Origin: Wenzhouxiangellaceae bacterium
GTDB taxonomy: Bacteria > Pseudomonadota > Gammaproteobacteria > Xanthomonadales > Wenzhouxiangellaceae
Reading direction: 5' to 3'
Assembly: GCA_018334995.1 (NCBI GenBank)
Contig: JAGXKW010000011.1
Location: 1-64,000 of the forward strand
DNA: 64,000 bases
In this document: positions 1-8,711 of the stretch, in pieces
Numbering within the stretch: the stretch's first letter is position 1
How the letters are laid out: every line of letters begins with the position of its first letter
Program-made: the position numbers and the translations under genes
The notes under the pieces: generated by a model
What the model was told of the DNA's origin: nothing
The model's database searches: none
What the model saw: the letters and a program-made list of their open reading frames with translations, nothing else

Positions 1-134
1 ACGGACGATTGGAGATGCTGCGCGATCTGCTCGGCCTGCCGAAAACCGATGGTCGACAGCTGATCGTAATCGTCGCTGCCCAGCGATCCCTGGGCGTGAC
101 GGACCAGCAGCAGTCTTTGTCGTCGATGCGGCAT
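1..134 (-). CDS. Histidine phosphatase family protein (N-terminal part, cut by window edge)
   Basis: Only the first 44 codons are present; the gene runs off the left edge. The start is the ATG at 134. Residues 8-16 read LLLVRHAQG, the RHG signature of the histidine phosphatase (phosphoglycerate mutase-like) superfamily, in which this histidine becomes phosphorylated during catalysis. The following segment (DDYDQLSTIGFRQAE) matches the usual substrate-loop region of bacterial members. The substrate cannot be told from this fragment. It is divergent from the bactofilin gene, with a 195 bp gap in which I see no convincing promoter pair. Confidence 0.75.
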   Translation of the reverse strand, partial: MPHRRQRLLLVRHAQGSLGSDDYDQLSTIGFRQAEQIAQHLQSS

Positions 135-329
135 GGATGTTTTTCGAGGGCGCAAGGTGGCGAATGGGCGAAAGTCTAGCCCATTCCCCGGATCATGTTG
201 CATCCCGGGGACGACAGGCCTTTGCCGGACGGTGCTGAAGCTTGATCCAGAGCACACATTCCTCGCTTGACGGCGGCCGCCTCGGGTTGTAGCTTGACGG
301 GTTCCCCCAATTCCCGATAAGAGATGGCC

Positions 330-950
330 ATGTTCAACAAGCGTGAATCCAGCGAATCCGAAACCTCCAGCCATGCCGCCGGCCAGCCACAGCCCGCGGC
401 GACGAAGAATCCGACGCCCGCAGCTCCAGCGGCAAGCGCCGGCCGGGCACCCGGCCAGGCGGTCATCGGACCCACGATTTCCATCGACGGGACCCTCAAG
501 GGGGAAGAGGACCTGGTCGTGGAAGGTCGTGTCAAGGGGACGGTCGAGCTCAAGAGCAACATCTTGACCGTAGGGTCGAAAGGCATCCTGGACGCCCAGG
601 TCTACGCGCACACCATTCTCGTCGAGGGCACGGTCAAGGGCGATCTGTATGCCTCCGAGCGCATCAGCATTCGAGCGAGCGCGCGCATCGACGGCAATAT
701 CCTGGCGCCGCGCATCAGCCTGGAAGACGGTGCCAAATTCCGCGGTTCGGTCGATATGGATCCCGAATCCGAAGCCTTGCGCGAGGCCTTCAAGGCGACC
801 TCCGCCGCATCGACCGATCGCGAAAGAAAGCGCAACCGCAGCGAAAAGGAAACCGGCAAGCAAGACACCGGTGGCGCGTCTGCGTCTTCCGGGACCGGCC
901 AGCCCCATGCCGCTGAACAAGGCAGCAAGGCCGGCACCAGCGCCGCCTGA
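330..950 (+). CDS. Bactofilin (polymer-forming cytoskeletal protein)
   Basis: Bactofilins are beta-helical proteins that self-assemble into filaments and scaffold cell-wall or polar structures on the inner face of the membrane. Residues about 46-135 carry the repeating bactofilin pattern (ISIDGTLKGEEDLVVEGRV, then LVEGTVKGDLYASERISI), flanked by a disordered Ala/Pro/Gln-rich N-terminus and a charged, low-complexity C-terminus, as is usual for the family. I chose ATG 330 (protein begins MFNKR, a common bactofilin start) because AAGAG lies six bases upstream; ATG 324 is only two codons earlier and possible. No M23 peptidase partner, a frequent neighbour, follows; instead an uncharacterised gene starts 18 bp downstream. 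Confidence 0.9.
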   Translation: MFNKRESSESETSSHAAGQPQPAATKNPTPAAPAASAGRAPGQAVIGPTISIDGTLKGEEDLVVEGRVKGTVELKSNILTVGSKGILDAQVYAHTILVEGTVKGDLYASERISIRASARIDGNILAPRISLEDGAKFRGSVDMDPESEALREAFKATSAASTDRERKRNRSEKETGKQDTGGASASSGTGQPHAAEQGSKAGTSAA

Positions 951-968
951 TCCATCGCGCATCCAGCC

Positions 969-1568
969 ATGTCGAATGCCGTCGCGACGCCCGTCGGACC
1001 AACGTCCAGTGGGGCGGACGCACGCGTCAGCGTACCCTTGCTTGCCGAGTTGCTTACGGCCGAGGATCGCCGGCGGCGCGTCTGGGCCGATCTGGGCGGC
1101 GCGCAGGGCGGGTTGACGGACAACCTGAGCGGAAAGCCGAGTCACCTGCTGGTCGCCGATCTGCCGCGCGCGCTACTGGACGGGCAGGCGCAGTGGTTTT
1201 TGCCCGACAGCATTCTGCCGGGGAAGTTCTGGCGCGAGCCGGTGGACCGCTTCCTGTGCTGGGATCTTCTCAATTACATGAACGGTAACGAACTGGGTGC
1301 CCTGTCGACCTGCCTTGCACGCCACGGTGCAAACGAGTGCCGAGTGCATGCGCTGATCCAGTATTCCGGCAAACAGATGTCCGAATGCCCGGCCCGGTTC
1401 ACGCTGGACGGCGACCTGCGATTGATCGTGGACGAGGTCGGTCCCAGCCGAAGGCAAGCACCCCGCTACAGCCCGAAGGCGCTTGAAAAGGCCATGCCGG
1501 ACCTGCGCGTGGAGCGCACGCTGCTGCTCAACAACGGCATGCAGGAATTTCTGTTCGGCCTGCGCTGA
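969..1568 (+). CDS. Uncharacterised protein with methyltransferase-like sequence layout
   Basis: This is a 199-residue soluble protein with no signal peptide or membrane segment. I do not recognise a named family. Its layout resembles a class I SAM-dependent methyltransferase: WADLGGAQGG (about residues 39-48) looks like a degenerate glycine-rich motif I, VADLPRALL like motif II, RFLCWDLLNYM like motif IV, and the C-terminal half is predicted to be beta-rich. Motif I lacks the usual GxGxG spacing, so SAM binding is uncertain. It sits 18 bp after the bactofilin gene on the same strand and is probably cotranscribed with it, so a link to bactofilin scaffolds is plausible but inferred. No clear ribosome binding site supports ATG 969. 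Confidence 0.6.
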   Translation: MSNAVATPVGPTSSGADARVSVPLLAELLTAEDRRRRVWADLGGAQGGLTDNLSGKPSHLLVADLPRALLDGQAQWFLPDSILPGKFWREPVDRFLCWDLLNYMNGNELGALSTCLARHGANECRVHALIQYSGKQMSECPARFTLDGDLRLIVDEVGPSRRQAPRYSPKALEKAMPDLRVERTLLLNNGMQEFLFGLR

Positions 1569-1592
1569 ACGCCCGACCGCCGCAATCGAAAA

Positions 1593-1617
1593 GGGGCACC
1601 GGAATTTCCGGTGCCCC
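1593..1617 (-). terminator. Intrinsic terminator of ibpA, between convergent genes
   Basis: A perfect 12 bp inverted repeat (GGGGCACCGGAA / TTCCGGTGCCCC) with a one-base centre lies between the convergent genes. Read on the minus strand it is followed by TTTT, so it should end ibpA transcription. On the plus strand the T tract is poor, but the stem could still slow transcription from the 969-1568 gene. Confidence 0.8.
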
Positions 1618-1667
1618 TGCATTGGCGGTCGGTCCGAATGGACTTGACCGTTTCGCAGCAGACCGCG

Positions 1668-2153
1668 TCAGGCGGCCTTGTTTTCTTCCCGCTCGATGCG
1701 CTTGCCGTCATCCGGCTCCAGCGTCGAGCGCTGGCCACCGATTTCGATCCGACGCGGCTTCATCTGCTCCGGCAGTTCGCGCTCCAGATCGATGTGCAGC
1801 AGGCCGTTCTCGAGCCTGGCCGTGACCACCCGCACATGGTCGGCAAGCTGGAAGCGGCGCTCGAAGGATCGATTCGCGATGCCGCGATAAAGAAACTCGC
1901 GCTCGTCGCTGCCGTCTTCGGCGTCCTTGTTGCCCGACACCGTCAGCGTGTTCTGCTCGGTCACGATGTCGAGATCAGATTCGGAAAAGCCGGCGACCGC
2001 CATGGAAATGCGGTACTGATCTTCGCCGTGCGCTTCGATGTTGTACGGCGGATAGCCGTTGCCGTCGACGCGCGAGGCGTTGGAAAGCATATCGGCAAGA
2101 CGGTCGAAGCCGATGGCCGTGCGATACAGGGGTGAGAGATCATACGTGGTCAT
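1668..2153 (-). CDS. ibpA: Small heat-shock protein, Hsp20/IbpA family
   Basis: ATP-independent holdase that coats unfolding proteins during heat stress and hands them to DnaK/ClpB. The 161-residue product starts like Escherichia coli IbpA (YDLSPLYRTAIGFDRL) and has an alpha-crystallin domain at about residues 37-125, including GYPPYNIE and FERRFQLA and a GLLHIDLERELPE C-terminal strand; it also ends the core with PRRIEI, which carries the IxI anchoring motif of this family. Start: ATG 2153 with GGAGGA eight bases upstream; the longer reading frame to 2243 would run through the leader. It has its own sigma-32 promoter and a thermometer-like leader hairpin. It is transcribed separately from the neighbouring der cluster and ends at a strong terminator. 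Confidence 0.95.
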   Translation of the reverse strand: MTTYDLSPLYRTAIGFDRLADMLSNASRVDGNGYPPYNIEAHGEDQYRISMAVAGFSESDLDIVTEQNTLTVSGNKDAEDGSDEREFLYRGIANRSFERRFQLADHVRVVTARLENGLLHIDLERELPEQMKPRRIEIGGQRSTLEPDDGKRIEREENKAA

Positions 2154-2157
2154 GTCA

Positions 2158-2178
2158 CTATCCTCCATTGAGCAATAG
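2158..2178 (-). promoter_or_regulatory. ROSE-like RNA thermometer hairpin covering the ibpA Shine-Dalgarno
   Basis: On the transcript, CUAU-UG-CU can pair with AG-G-AUAG around a CAAUGG loop. CUAU pairs with AUAG and CU with AG, while UG faces a single G, leaving one unpaired G opposite the Shine-Dalgarno AGGA. The UUGCU box, the bulged G and the pairing to AGGA are the diagnostic parts of the last hairpin of ROSE elements, which open on heating and control hsp20 translation in rhizobia and ibpA in E. coli. The match was made by eye; upstream hairpins of a full ROSE element were not modelled. Confidence 0.6.
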
Positions 2179-2242
2179 ATTACGTTCAGCGATCCCGCCT
2201 TGCAGCCGGAACCGGAGGCCCCGAATGGCGGCCCCACCGTCA

Positions 2243-2270
2243 AGATAGGGACGTTGCGGAAGATTTCAAG
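2243..2270 (-). promoter_or_regulatory. Sigma-32 (heat-shock) promoter of ibpA
   Basis: On the minus strand CTTGAAA (2270-2264) is a perfect sigma-32 -35 box. After a 13-base spacer follows CCCTATCT (2250-2243), which differs from the -10 consensus CCCCATNT at one base. The predicted start is near 2236, giving a leader of about 83 nt that includes the thermometer-like hairpin. Confidence 0.8.
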
Positions 2271-2325
2271 ATGCGCGGCGCAATCGATGATTCGCCGGCG
2301 GATGGCGGGCAGTCGCAGACCCGTC

Positions 2326-3720
2326 TCAACGCTTGCGGATGCGCTCGCGACGCTTGAGCTGGCGCGGGGTCAGCTTGTTGCGCCGGCCGGCGTAGGGATT
2401 GTCGGAGTCCCGGAACAGCAACTGAATCGGCACACCCGGCAGATCGAATTCCTTGCGAAAACGATTGATGAGATAGCGGCGATATGCCGGCGGTACATGC
2501 TCGGTACGGTTGCCGTGAATCACGATCCGCGTCGGAAAATTCCCGCCCGGATGCGCGTAACGCAGCTTGGCCGCGAAGCGGTGCACCACCGGTGGCGCAT
2601 GGGCCTCGGTCGCCCTGTTCAGCACGCGGCTGAGCCGCCCCGAGGAAAGCGAGCGGCAGGCCGCATCGTAGACCGTCTCGATCGCGTCGAACAGTTCCCC
2701 GACACCACTGCCGTAAAGCGCGGAGAGAATGACCACGGGCGCCCAGGAAACGAACTTGAGCTTGTCTCCGGCGTCTTCCAGGCATTGCCTGCGCTGGCGT
2801 TCGTCGAGACCGTCCCACTTGTTGAGCACGATGACCAGGCCGCGGCCGGCGTCGGCGGCATGGCCGGCCAGCCGGGCATCCTGATCGGTAATCCCCTCGC
2901 CGGCGTCGAGCAACAGGCAGACCATGTCGGCCTGCTGCATGGCCTGCATCGCTTTCAGCGTGCTCAGCGATTCGACGGCTTCGTGGCGGTGGCGCTTGCG
3001 CCGGATACCGGCCGTGTCGACCAGCCGGTAGCGACGGCCGTCCCGATCGATCTCGGCAGCAATCGGATCGCGGGTGGTGCCGGGAAGGTCGGCCGTCACC
3101 GCGCGCTCGTCACCGGTCAGGCGATTGAGCAGCGTGGACTTGCCGACGTTGGGCCGCCCGATCAGCGCCAGCCGGATCGTGTCCTGGGTGTCGCGAATGT
3201 CCGGCGCTTCCGGCGGCCGGGGCAGTTCCGCGGCAATCGCGCCGGCCAGGCTGTCCAGCCCGCGCCTGTGCGCCGCGGCAACGGCAACCGGCTCGGAGAG
3301 CCCGAGCGCGGAAAACTCCGCGATCGCGCTATCGACGTCGATTCCGTCGGTCTTGTTGACCACCAGCACGACCGGTTTGCCGAGCTGCCGAATCCGTGCC
3401 GCAATTTCGAAGTCCTCGGAGGTGACTGCACCCCGACCGTCGACGACGAAGGCGATCACGTCGGCTTCTTCCAGTGCGACCCGGGTCTGGCGGCCCACGC
3501 CGCGAATCAGCATGTCCGGATCGGGATCCAGGCCGCCGGTATCGACCAGCATCACTTCGGTACCCGCAATCATCGCACGGCCGTAGATGCGGTCGCGCGT
3601 CACGCCCGGCTGATCGGCCACCAGCGCATCGCGCGTGCGCGTCAGCGCATTGAACAGCGTGGATTTGCCGACGTTGGGCCGGCCGGCAATCACGACGATG
3701 GGCAGCGCCGCACGATTCAT
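2326..3720 (-). CDS. der: Ribosome-associated GTPase Der (EngA)
   Basis: Essential tandem GTPase needed for assembly of the 50S ribosomal subunit. The 464-residue protein has two G domains, each with a GRPNVGKST P-loop (near residues 8-16 and about 185-195), DTGG / DTAG G3 motifs and NKTD / NKWD G4 motifs, followed by a KH-like C-terminal domain and a basic tail ending in RRERIRKR. Start ATG 3720 (MNRAALPIVVIAGRPN) fits the family; the open frame continues upstream only into bamB in another frame. It lies 16 bp after bamB, the usual bamB-der order, and is last in the operon. Confidence 0.97.
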   Translation of the reverse strand: MNRAALPIVVIAGRPNVGKSTLFNALTRTRDALVADQPGVTRDRIYGRAMIAGTEVMLVDTGGLDPDPDMLIRGVGRQTRVALEEADVIAFVVDGRGAVTSEDFEIAARIRQLGKPVVLVVNKTDGIDVDSAIAEFSALGLSEPVAVAAAHRRGLDSLAGAIAAELPRPPEAPDIRDTQDTIRLALIGRPNVGKSTLLNRLTGDERAVTADLPGTTRDPIAAEIDRDGRRYRLVDTAGIRRKRHRHEAVESLSTLKAMQAMQQADMVCLLLDAGEGITDQDARLAGHAADAGRGLVIVLNKWDGLDERQRRQCLEDAGDKLKFVSWAPVVILSALYGSGVGELFDAIETVYDAACRSLSSGRLSRVLNRATEAHAPPVVHRFAAKLRYAHPGGNFPTRIVIHGNRTEHVPPAYRRYLINRFRKEFDLPGVPIQLLFRDSDNPYAGRRNKLTPRQLKRRERIRKR

Positions 3721-3736
3721 CGCCGGGCCAGTGCGA

Positions 3737-4894
3737 TCAGGATGAAGCGCCCACGCGCCAGGCCGAGAGCTTGCCGTCGACGTCGAGCAGATATAACACG
3801 TTGCCGACGACCAGCGGCGCCGAAACCGGGGCATCGCGGCTGGCTCGCGCGCGCGCCACGAACTCGCCCGTTTCGCCGTCCAGCCAGTGGATATAGCCCT
3901 GTTTGTCGGCGACCGCAACAAAGCCGCCCTGCGCGACCGGCCGCGTCACTCCACGCCGAAGCAGCGCCTCGTTGCTCCAGGCCGTCGACCCGCTGCGCCG
4001 GTCGAGCACCCAGACCCGGTCGTCGGAATCGGTCAAGGCCATTCGCGCACGATCGATTTCTAGACCCTGGTAGGAACCAAGCTCCTTGACCCACAACAGG
4101 CGCCCCGAATCCAGCGCCACCGAGGCCGTCCGATCGTGCTCGCTGACCGCGTAGATATCCAGCCCGGCGATCGCCATCGGACCGTCGATGTCGGCCAGGC
4201 GCTCGAGCTGCGTGCGACCTTCCGGCGTTCCCACGCGCTGCTCCCAGAGCAGATCGCCGGACTGGAGATCCAGTGCGGTCAGCGTACCGTCGTCGTGGCC
4301 GATGAAAACCTGCCCGGCACGGATGACGGGGTCGGAATTTCCGCGCAGCGTCAGCAGCGGCACGCTCCGGTCGTAAACCCAGTTCCGGAAACCGGTTTCG
4401 GCATCGAGCCCGAACACACGGCCGTCGATGCAGCGCACGACGATGACATTGTCGCGCGCCTGCGGTGCGGCGAGAATTTCCGAAGACAGCTGTGCCCGCC
4501 ACTTGATCTCACTACTGGCGCGATCCACGACCACGATCTGGCCTTCTATGGTGCCGAGCAGGATCTCGTCGTCACGCACGGTCGGACCCGCCGAGAGCTG
4601 CATGTCCAGCTCGAAGCGTTCCAGGCGGTCGCCGGTCTCCGCATCCAAGGCGACGACCCTGCCCTCGTGGTCCGCGCTCCAGATCTGGCCGTCCACATAG
4701 GCTGGCTTGAGCCCGGAGGCGCTCTTGCCCAGCCCGCTGCCGGTAGAGGTACTCCACAGCTTGCTGACCCGCACGCGCTCGTTGATCTCGGTCAGCTCCA
4801 TCGGATCGCGTTCGGGATCCTTCTGGCCGAAGATGCCGCAACCGGCCAGGACCAGGCCAAGCACCACCAGCAGTCCGATCCTCATCAGGCGCAT
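3737..4894 (-). CDS. bamB: Outer membrane assembly lipoprotein BamB
   Basis: BamB is a PQQ-type beta-propeller lipoprotein of the BAM complex that inserts outer-membrane proteins. The 385-residue product begins with a lipoprotein signal peptide ending in LVLAGC (lipid-modified cysteine near residue 18) and continues with repeated propeller blades (for example QIWSADHEGRVVALDAETG and GQVFIGHDDGTLTALDL). ATG 4894 shares its A with the TGA of the upstream yfgM, suggesting translational coupling; a GTG one codon earlier is the only nearby alternative. The adjacency yfgM-bamB-der is widely conserved. Confidence 0.96.
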   Translation of the reverse strand: MRLMRIGLLVVLGLVLAGCGIFGQKDPERDPMELTEINERVRVSKLWSTSTGSGLGKSASGLKPAYVDGQIWSADHEGRVVALDAETGDRLERFELDMQLSAGPTVRDDEILLGTIEGQIVVVDRASSEIKWRAQLSSEILAAPQARDNVIVVRCIDGRVFGLDAETGFRNWVYDRSVPLLTLRGNSDPVIRAGQVFIGHDDGTLTALDLQSGDLLWEQRVGTPEGRTQLERLADIDGPMAIAGLDIYAVSEHDRTASVALDSGRLLWVKELGSYQGLEIDRARMALTDSDDRVWVLDRRSGSTAWSNEALLRRGVTRPVAQGGFVAVADKQGYIHWLDGETGEFVARARASRDAPVSAPLVVGNVLYLLDVDGKLSAWRVGASS

Positions 4895-5550
4895 CACGCG
4901 CTCCCCGCGTTGCCGGCGGCCGATTGGACCGCGTCAAGCTTGGTCTCGGCCTGGCGAAAACTGCGTCCCTCGCCGCGCAGTTGCTCGACTGCCGCGGCAT
5001 ACGCCTCGGCGGCGGCGCCGAAGCGATTCAGATCGAACAGGATGTCGCCCCGGGTTTCGAGCCACAGCCCTTCATATCCCACCGGGGCGTTGCCTTCAAG
5101 CCTGGTGAGTGCCGACTCGCCGCGTTCCAGCTGGGTCTCGACCAAGGCAATGCGCAGGCGAATCAAGGGCTTCAGGGCGGGCCATTTTTCGGCATCGAGC
5201 AACGCGCCATAGATTGCGGCGGCCCGTTCCGCTTCACCGGCTTCGGCCAGCGATGAGGCCAGCAGCATTCCGGCCAGCGCCAGATAGGCGTGTTCGCCCA
5301 CGCCCTCGCGCATCGCCGTAAACTGTTCGGCTGCCGCTTCGACATCGTCGGCCTCCAATTCCCGCTGGATTGCGGCGTAATATTCGTTGGCCAGCGCGGC
5401 CTGACCGCCCTGATAGTCCTGCCACTGTCGCCAGCCGAAAATCCCGGCCAGCGCCAGGACCACGCCCATCAGGATGGAGACGCCGTTTTCGCGCAGCCAA
5501 TTCCGGACGCGCTCGCTTTGTTCGTGTTCGTCGTAGAGTTCAACAGCCAT
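4894..5550 (-). CDS. yfgM: YfgM family protein, SecYEG-associated periplasmic TPR protein
   Basis: YfgM is an inner-membrane protein that associates with the SecYEG translocon and periplasmic chaperones. The 218-residue protein has a short charged cytoplasmic N-terminus (YDEHEQSERVRNWLRENG), one membrane segment at about residues 24-42 (SILMGVVLALAGIFGW), and a helical, alanine-rich TPR-like periplasmic part. Its stop overlaps the bamB start, and hisS lies 47 bp upstream. Confidence 0.93.
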   Translation of the reverse strand: MAVELYDEHEQSERVRNWLRENGVSILMGVVLALAGIFGWRQWQDYQGGQAALANEYYAAIQRELEADDVEAAAEQFTAMREGVGEHAYLALAGMLLASSLAEAGEAERAAAIYGALLDAEKWPALKPLIRLRIALVETQLERGESALTRLEGNAPVGYEGLWLETRGDILFDLNRFGAAAEAYAAAVEQLRGEGRSFRQAETKLDAVQSAAGNAGSA

Positions 5551-5597
5551 TCAGGTTTCTCGCTTGCACTCGGAAGGCGACAGCTTGCGATGATAAA

Positions 5598-6884
5598 TCA
5601 CTTGCCGTGGCCGCGCCGGTCATCGTCGAAAAACGTCCTGAGCCAGTCGTCCATCGAATCCTGCGCAACCGACGCTTGCGGCGCGTCGCCTTTCAGATCC
5701 TTGACGCTGATGGTGCGGTCGGCCATCTCCTGATCGCCGAGCACCAGCGCCAGGCGGGCGCCGGATCGGTCGGCGCGCTTGAACTGGGCCTTGAAACTGC
5801 CGCCCTGGAGATCCGTAACCAGGCGCAACTCCGGCCAGCGGTCGCGCAGGGCCTCGGCCAACCCGAGCCGCTCCGATGCGGGTTCGGACCCCAGCAGGTA
5901 AGCGTGGGGCGGATTCTCGAATCGCCCGTTCTGTCCCTTGACCAGTTCGAGCAGGCGCTCCATGCCCATGGCGAACCCGATGCCCGGCGTGGGTTTGCCA
6001 CCCTGCACCTCGACCAGGTCGTCGTAGCGGCCACCGGCGCACACAGTGCCCTGCGCGCCCAGCGAGCGGGTCGTCCACTCGAAAACGGTACGGCAGTAAT
6101 AGTCGAGGCCGCGGACCAGTCCGGGGTTGATTCGATAACGGATCCCCTGTGCGTCCAACAGCTCGGTGACGGCCGTGAAATGCGCCCGGGCACCTTCGCC
6201 GAGATGATCGATCAAGCGCGGCGCCGCCTTCAGCAACGCCTGCGTGGCGGGCGCCTTGCTGTCAAAGATCCGCAGCGGGTTGCTTTCCAGCCGGCGCCGA
6301 CTGTCGTCATCGAGTTGATCGCGCAACGGCCCCAGATAGGCCAACAACGCCTGTCGATAGCGCTGACGATCATCGCGGTCGCCCAGGGAATTGATTTCCA
6401 GCTCGATATGTTCGGCGATGCCCAGTTCGCGCCACAACCGGCTGCCCAACGCGATCAGTTCGGCGTCGACTGCGGGCGCGTCCAGGCCGAACACCTCCAC
6501 GCCGGTTTGATGAAACTGCCGCTGTCGCCCCTTTTGCGGACGCTCGTGCCGGAACATCGGGCCCGCATACCATAGCTTGAGACCGGGCGGATTGAGCAGA
6601 CCGTGCTGGAGTGCCGCACGCACCACGCCGGCAGTGCCTTCGGGCCTTAGACACAGGCTGTCGCCGTTGCGATCGTCGAAGGCATACATTTCCTTTTCGA
6701 CCACGTCGGTGCCCTGCCCGATCGCGCGCGTGAACAGCTCGGTCTTCTCGACCAGCGGAATCCGGATCTCCTCGAAGCCATAACGCGCCATCAGGCGCGA
6801 CAGGCGTCGTTCCAACCACTGCCAGGCGGCAATATCAGCCGGCAGGATATCGTGCATTCCGCGAACGGATTGCAGGGCTTTCAT
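5598..6884 (-). CDS. hisS: Histidyl-tRNA synthetase
   Basis: Class II aminoacyl-tRNA synthetase that charges tRNA-His in the cytoplasm. The 428-residue product starts [15 protein letters not shown], the usual HisRS start, and shows motif 2 ([20 protein letters not shown]), the histidine-specific loop [15 protein letters not shown], motif 3 ([14 protein letters not shown]) and a C-terminal anticodon-binding domain. ATG 6884 was chosen because the family begins here; the open frame extends to 6947 without homology. In many gammaproteobacteria ispG lies between rodZ and hisS; it is absent here and the 86 bp gap holds no gene. Confidence 0.97.
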   Translation of the reverse strand: MKALQSVRGMHDILPADIAAWQWLERRLSRLMARYGFEEIRIPLVEKTELFTRAIGQGTDVVEKEMYAFDDRNGDSLCLRPEGTAGVVRAALQHGLLNPPGLKLWYAGPMFRHERPQKGRQRQFHQTGVEVFGLDAPAVDAELIALGSRLWRELGIAEHIELEINSLGDRDDRQRYRQALLAYLGPLRDQLDDDSRRRLESNPLRIFDSKAPATQALLKAAPRLIDHLGEGARAHFTAVTELLDAQGIRYRINPGLVRGLDYYCRTVFEWTTRSLGAQGTVCAGGRYDDLVEVQGGKPTPGIGFAMGMERLLELVKGQNGRFENPPHAYLLGSEPASERLGLAEALRDRWPELRLVTDLQGGSFKAQFKRADRSGARLALVLGDQEMADRTISVKDLKGDAPQASVAQDSMDDWLRTFFDDDRRGHGK

Positions 6885-6970
6885 CGCAACGTCTCCATGC
6901 ACAGACCGGCCGGATCGCCGTGTTCGCGATCCCGCCCGTATGGTCAACTTACCGAGTGTCGGGGTGGTCG

Positions 6971-7924
6971 TCAGTCTACCGGCTGTTCGCGGCTGCTGGC
7001 CGACTCGGGCGGTTCGACCGTATCATCCTGGCCGACCATCAATTCCGCGACCCCGCCTTGTTGCTGACCGGCGAACGCCACCGGCTCACCATCCAGGCGA
7101 AGCTCGACGGCGCTGCCGCGCCCCAGCAAGAGCTTGAAAGGCGCGATCCCGTTGTATTGCCGCGTTTCTCCGCCGCGCAGCAGATCGAATTCGAGCCGCG
7201 TGCCGTCGGCGCTCTCGATCTCCACCCAGCTGTCTTCGCTGAGCATCACTTCGAGCTCAGAGACCGAATCGTGCCCGGATTCCGCGATAGCGGGCTGTTC
7301 GGCAGCCGGGGCTTCCTGCACCGAGACTTCCTGGGACCGGGAGCGAATCGAGGCCATCGGCAATGCCGACGCCGAAAGGTGCGAGTCGTCCTGGCGCATG
7401 CCTTCCAGCGGCTTCACGGCGAGCGCATCGGCGAAACGCTCCCTGTAGCCGGGCTTGTCTGCCGGCGACGAAATTGCGTCGTTGCCTGCATTGTCGCCTG
7501 CAACCATTTCGGATTCGAACAGCCGCGCCCCGCCAAGCACGAAAAAGTAGACCAGCGGCGGCACGATCATGGTGGTGACCAGCGCATAGGTTGCAAACTT
7601 CAGGAATCGGTCGAAACGCTGCGGCTTGCCGGCCACCGGCAACACCGATCTGAGAGGTTCGGGTTCCGTCGATCCCATGCCCTCGAGCAGGGATTGCGGA
7701 TCGATACCCACCAGCCGTGCATAGTTGATGACGTAACCGCGCCTGTAAATGGGCGCTATTCGTTCAAACCGGTCGGCCTCGATGTGTTCGAGTGTCGTTC
7801 TGGACAGTTTCAGTTCGCGCGCAACCGCACGCAGGCTGAGCTGCCTGGCCTTGCGGGCCTCGGCAAGCGCCGCCCCCGTTGAACTCGATTGTTTGGCTTG
7901 TTCGCCTGGATCGGATTCAGTCAT
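6971..7924 (-). CDS. rodZ: RodZ-like cell-shape protein (HTH and DUF4115)
   Basis: RodZ is a bitopic membrane protein that links MreB filaments to the wall-elongation machinery. Of the 317 residues, about 17-85 form an HTH_25-type helix-turn-helix ([36 protein letters not shown]), about 112-135 a single transmembrane helix ([20 protein letters not shown]), and the C-terminal 90 a beta-rich periplasmic DUF4115 domain ([20 protein letters not shown]). The start overlaps the end of pilW by 8 bp, and the pilW-rodZ order is conserved. Confidence 0.92.
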   Translation of the reverse strand: MTESDPGEQAKQSSSTGAALAEARKARQLSLRAVARELKLSRTTLEHIEADRFERIAPIYRRGYVINYARLVGIDPQSLLEGMGSTEPEPLRSVLPVAGKPQRFDRFLKFATYALVTTMIVPPLVYFFVLGGARLFESEMVAGDNAGNDAISSPADKPGYRERFADALAVKPLEGMRQDDSHLSASALPMASIRSRSQEVSVQEAPAAEQPAIAESGHDSVSELEVMLSEDSWVEIESADGTRLEFDLLRGGETRQYNGIAPFKLLLGRGSAVELRLDGEPVAFAGQQQGGVAELMVGQDDTVEPPESASSREQPVD

Positions 7925-8711
7925 TTCGTTTCTGGTTCTGTTGCCTCAATTGCGAGGCCTGGGGTGAATCGGGATACTGCTGTGTCAGGACTGCGGCATA
8001 GCGCTCGGCATCACGCTCGCTGCCCAGATCTCGTTCAACCTGAACGGCGAGCAGCAACGACCGCGCACCCAGTCCACCGCTCGCCTCCAATCGCTGCAGA
8101 AAGGCGCGCGCGCTCAACGGCTCGCCCCGGTCGAACGACAGGCGCGCCAGATTGAACAGCGCGGTCCGGTTCTGCGGATCATACTCGAGGGCTTCTCTCA
8201 AATAGTCCTCGGCGTCTTCTTCCCGACCGTCCCGTCGCGCGCAAGATCCGGCGTTGGCCAGGGCGACTTCGGGCGTGGCGTAAAACGGATCTTCCAGCGC
8301 CATCCTGAAGTGCCGGTCCGCCTCGGAATATCGACCGATCTGGCACAGCAACGCTGCATAACTATTGTGCGCGCCTCCATCGTCGGGTGCAAGTCGAACC
8401 GCCGTCCTGAGGTGTTTCAAGGCCTTGTCGTCTCGGTCTATGGATTGATAGACGACGCCCAGCGCGAGATGCGCCGGCGAGTGCTTCGGATCCTGATCGA
8501 CCGCCAGTTCGAGTTTCTGCATTGCGACTTGCAGCTCGCCGCGCTCGAGGTACCCGACGCCGAGACGGGTATTGACCTCGGCCGCGCGCACCGGACTGAC
8601 GCGGTCGACGCCGGAACCGGTGCGGCGCGAATCGACGTCGTTGGCGTTGTTGGCGGCGCAGCCGGTCAGGGCGGCCCCGAGAATGAATGCGATAACGGGG
8701 CGCAGCCTCAT
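7917..8711 (-). CDS. pilW: Type IV pilus assembly lipoprotein PilW/PilF
   Basis: Outer-membrane lipoprotein that helps PilQ secretin form multimers for type IV pili. The 264-residue product has a lipoprotein signal (ILGAALTGC, cysteine near residue 18) followed by about six TPR-like repeats (LGVGYLERGELQVAMQKLE, LGVVYQSIDRDDKALKHL). Start ATG 8711 overlaps the rlmN stop in an ATGA arrangement. No other pilus genes occur in this window. Confidence 0.92.
   Translation of the reverse strand: MRLRPVIAFILGAALTGCAANNANDVDSRRTGSGVDRVSPVRAAEVNTRLGVGYLERGELQVAMQKLELAVDQDPKHSPAHLALGVVYQSIDRDDKALKHLRTAVRLAPDDGGAHNSYAALLCQIGRYSEADRHFRMALEDPFYATPEVALANAGSCARRDGREEDAEDYLREALEYDPQNRTALFNLARLSFDRGEPLSARAFLQRLEASGGLGARSLLLAVQVERDLGSERDAERYAAVLTQQYPDSPQASQLRQQNQKRND

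Noticed and set aside
294-321. TTGACG / GATAAG promoter-like pair before the bactofilin gene
   Set aside because: The predicted transcription start would fall at or inside the start codon; a leaderless message is possible but unsupported.
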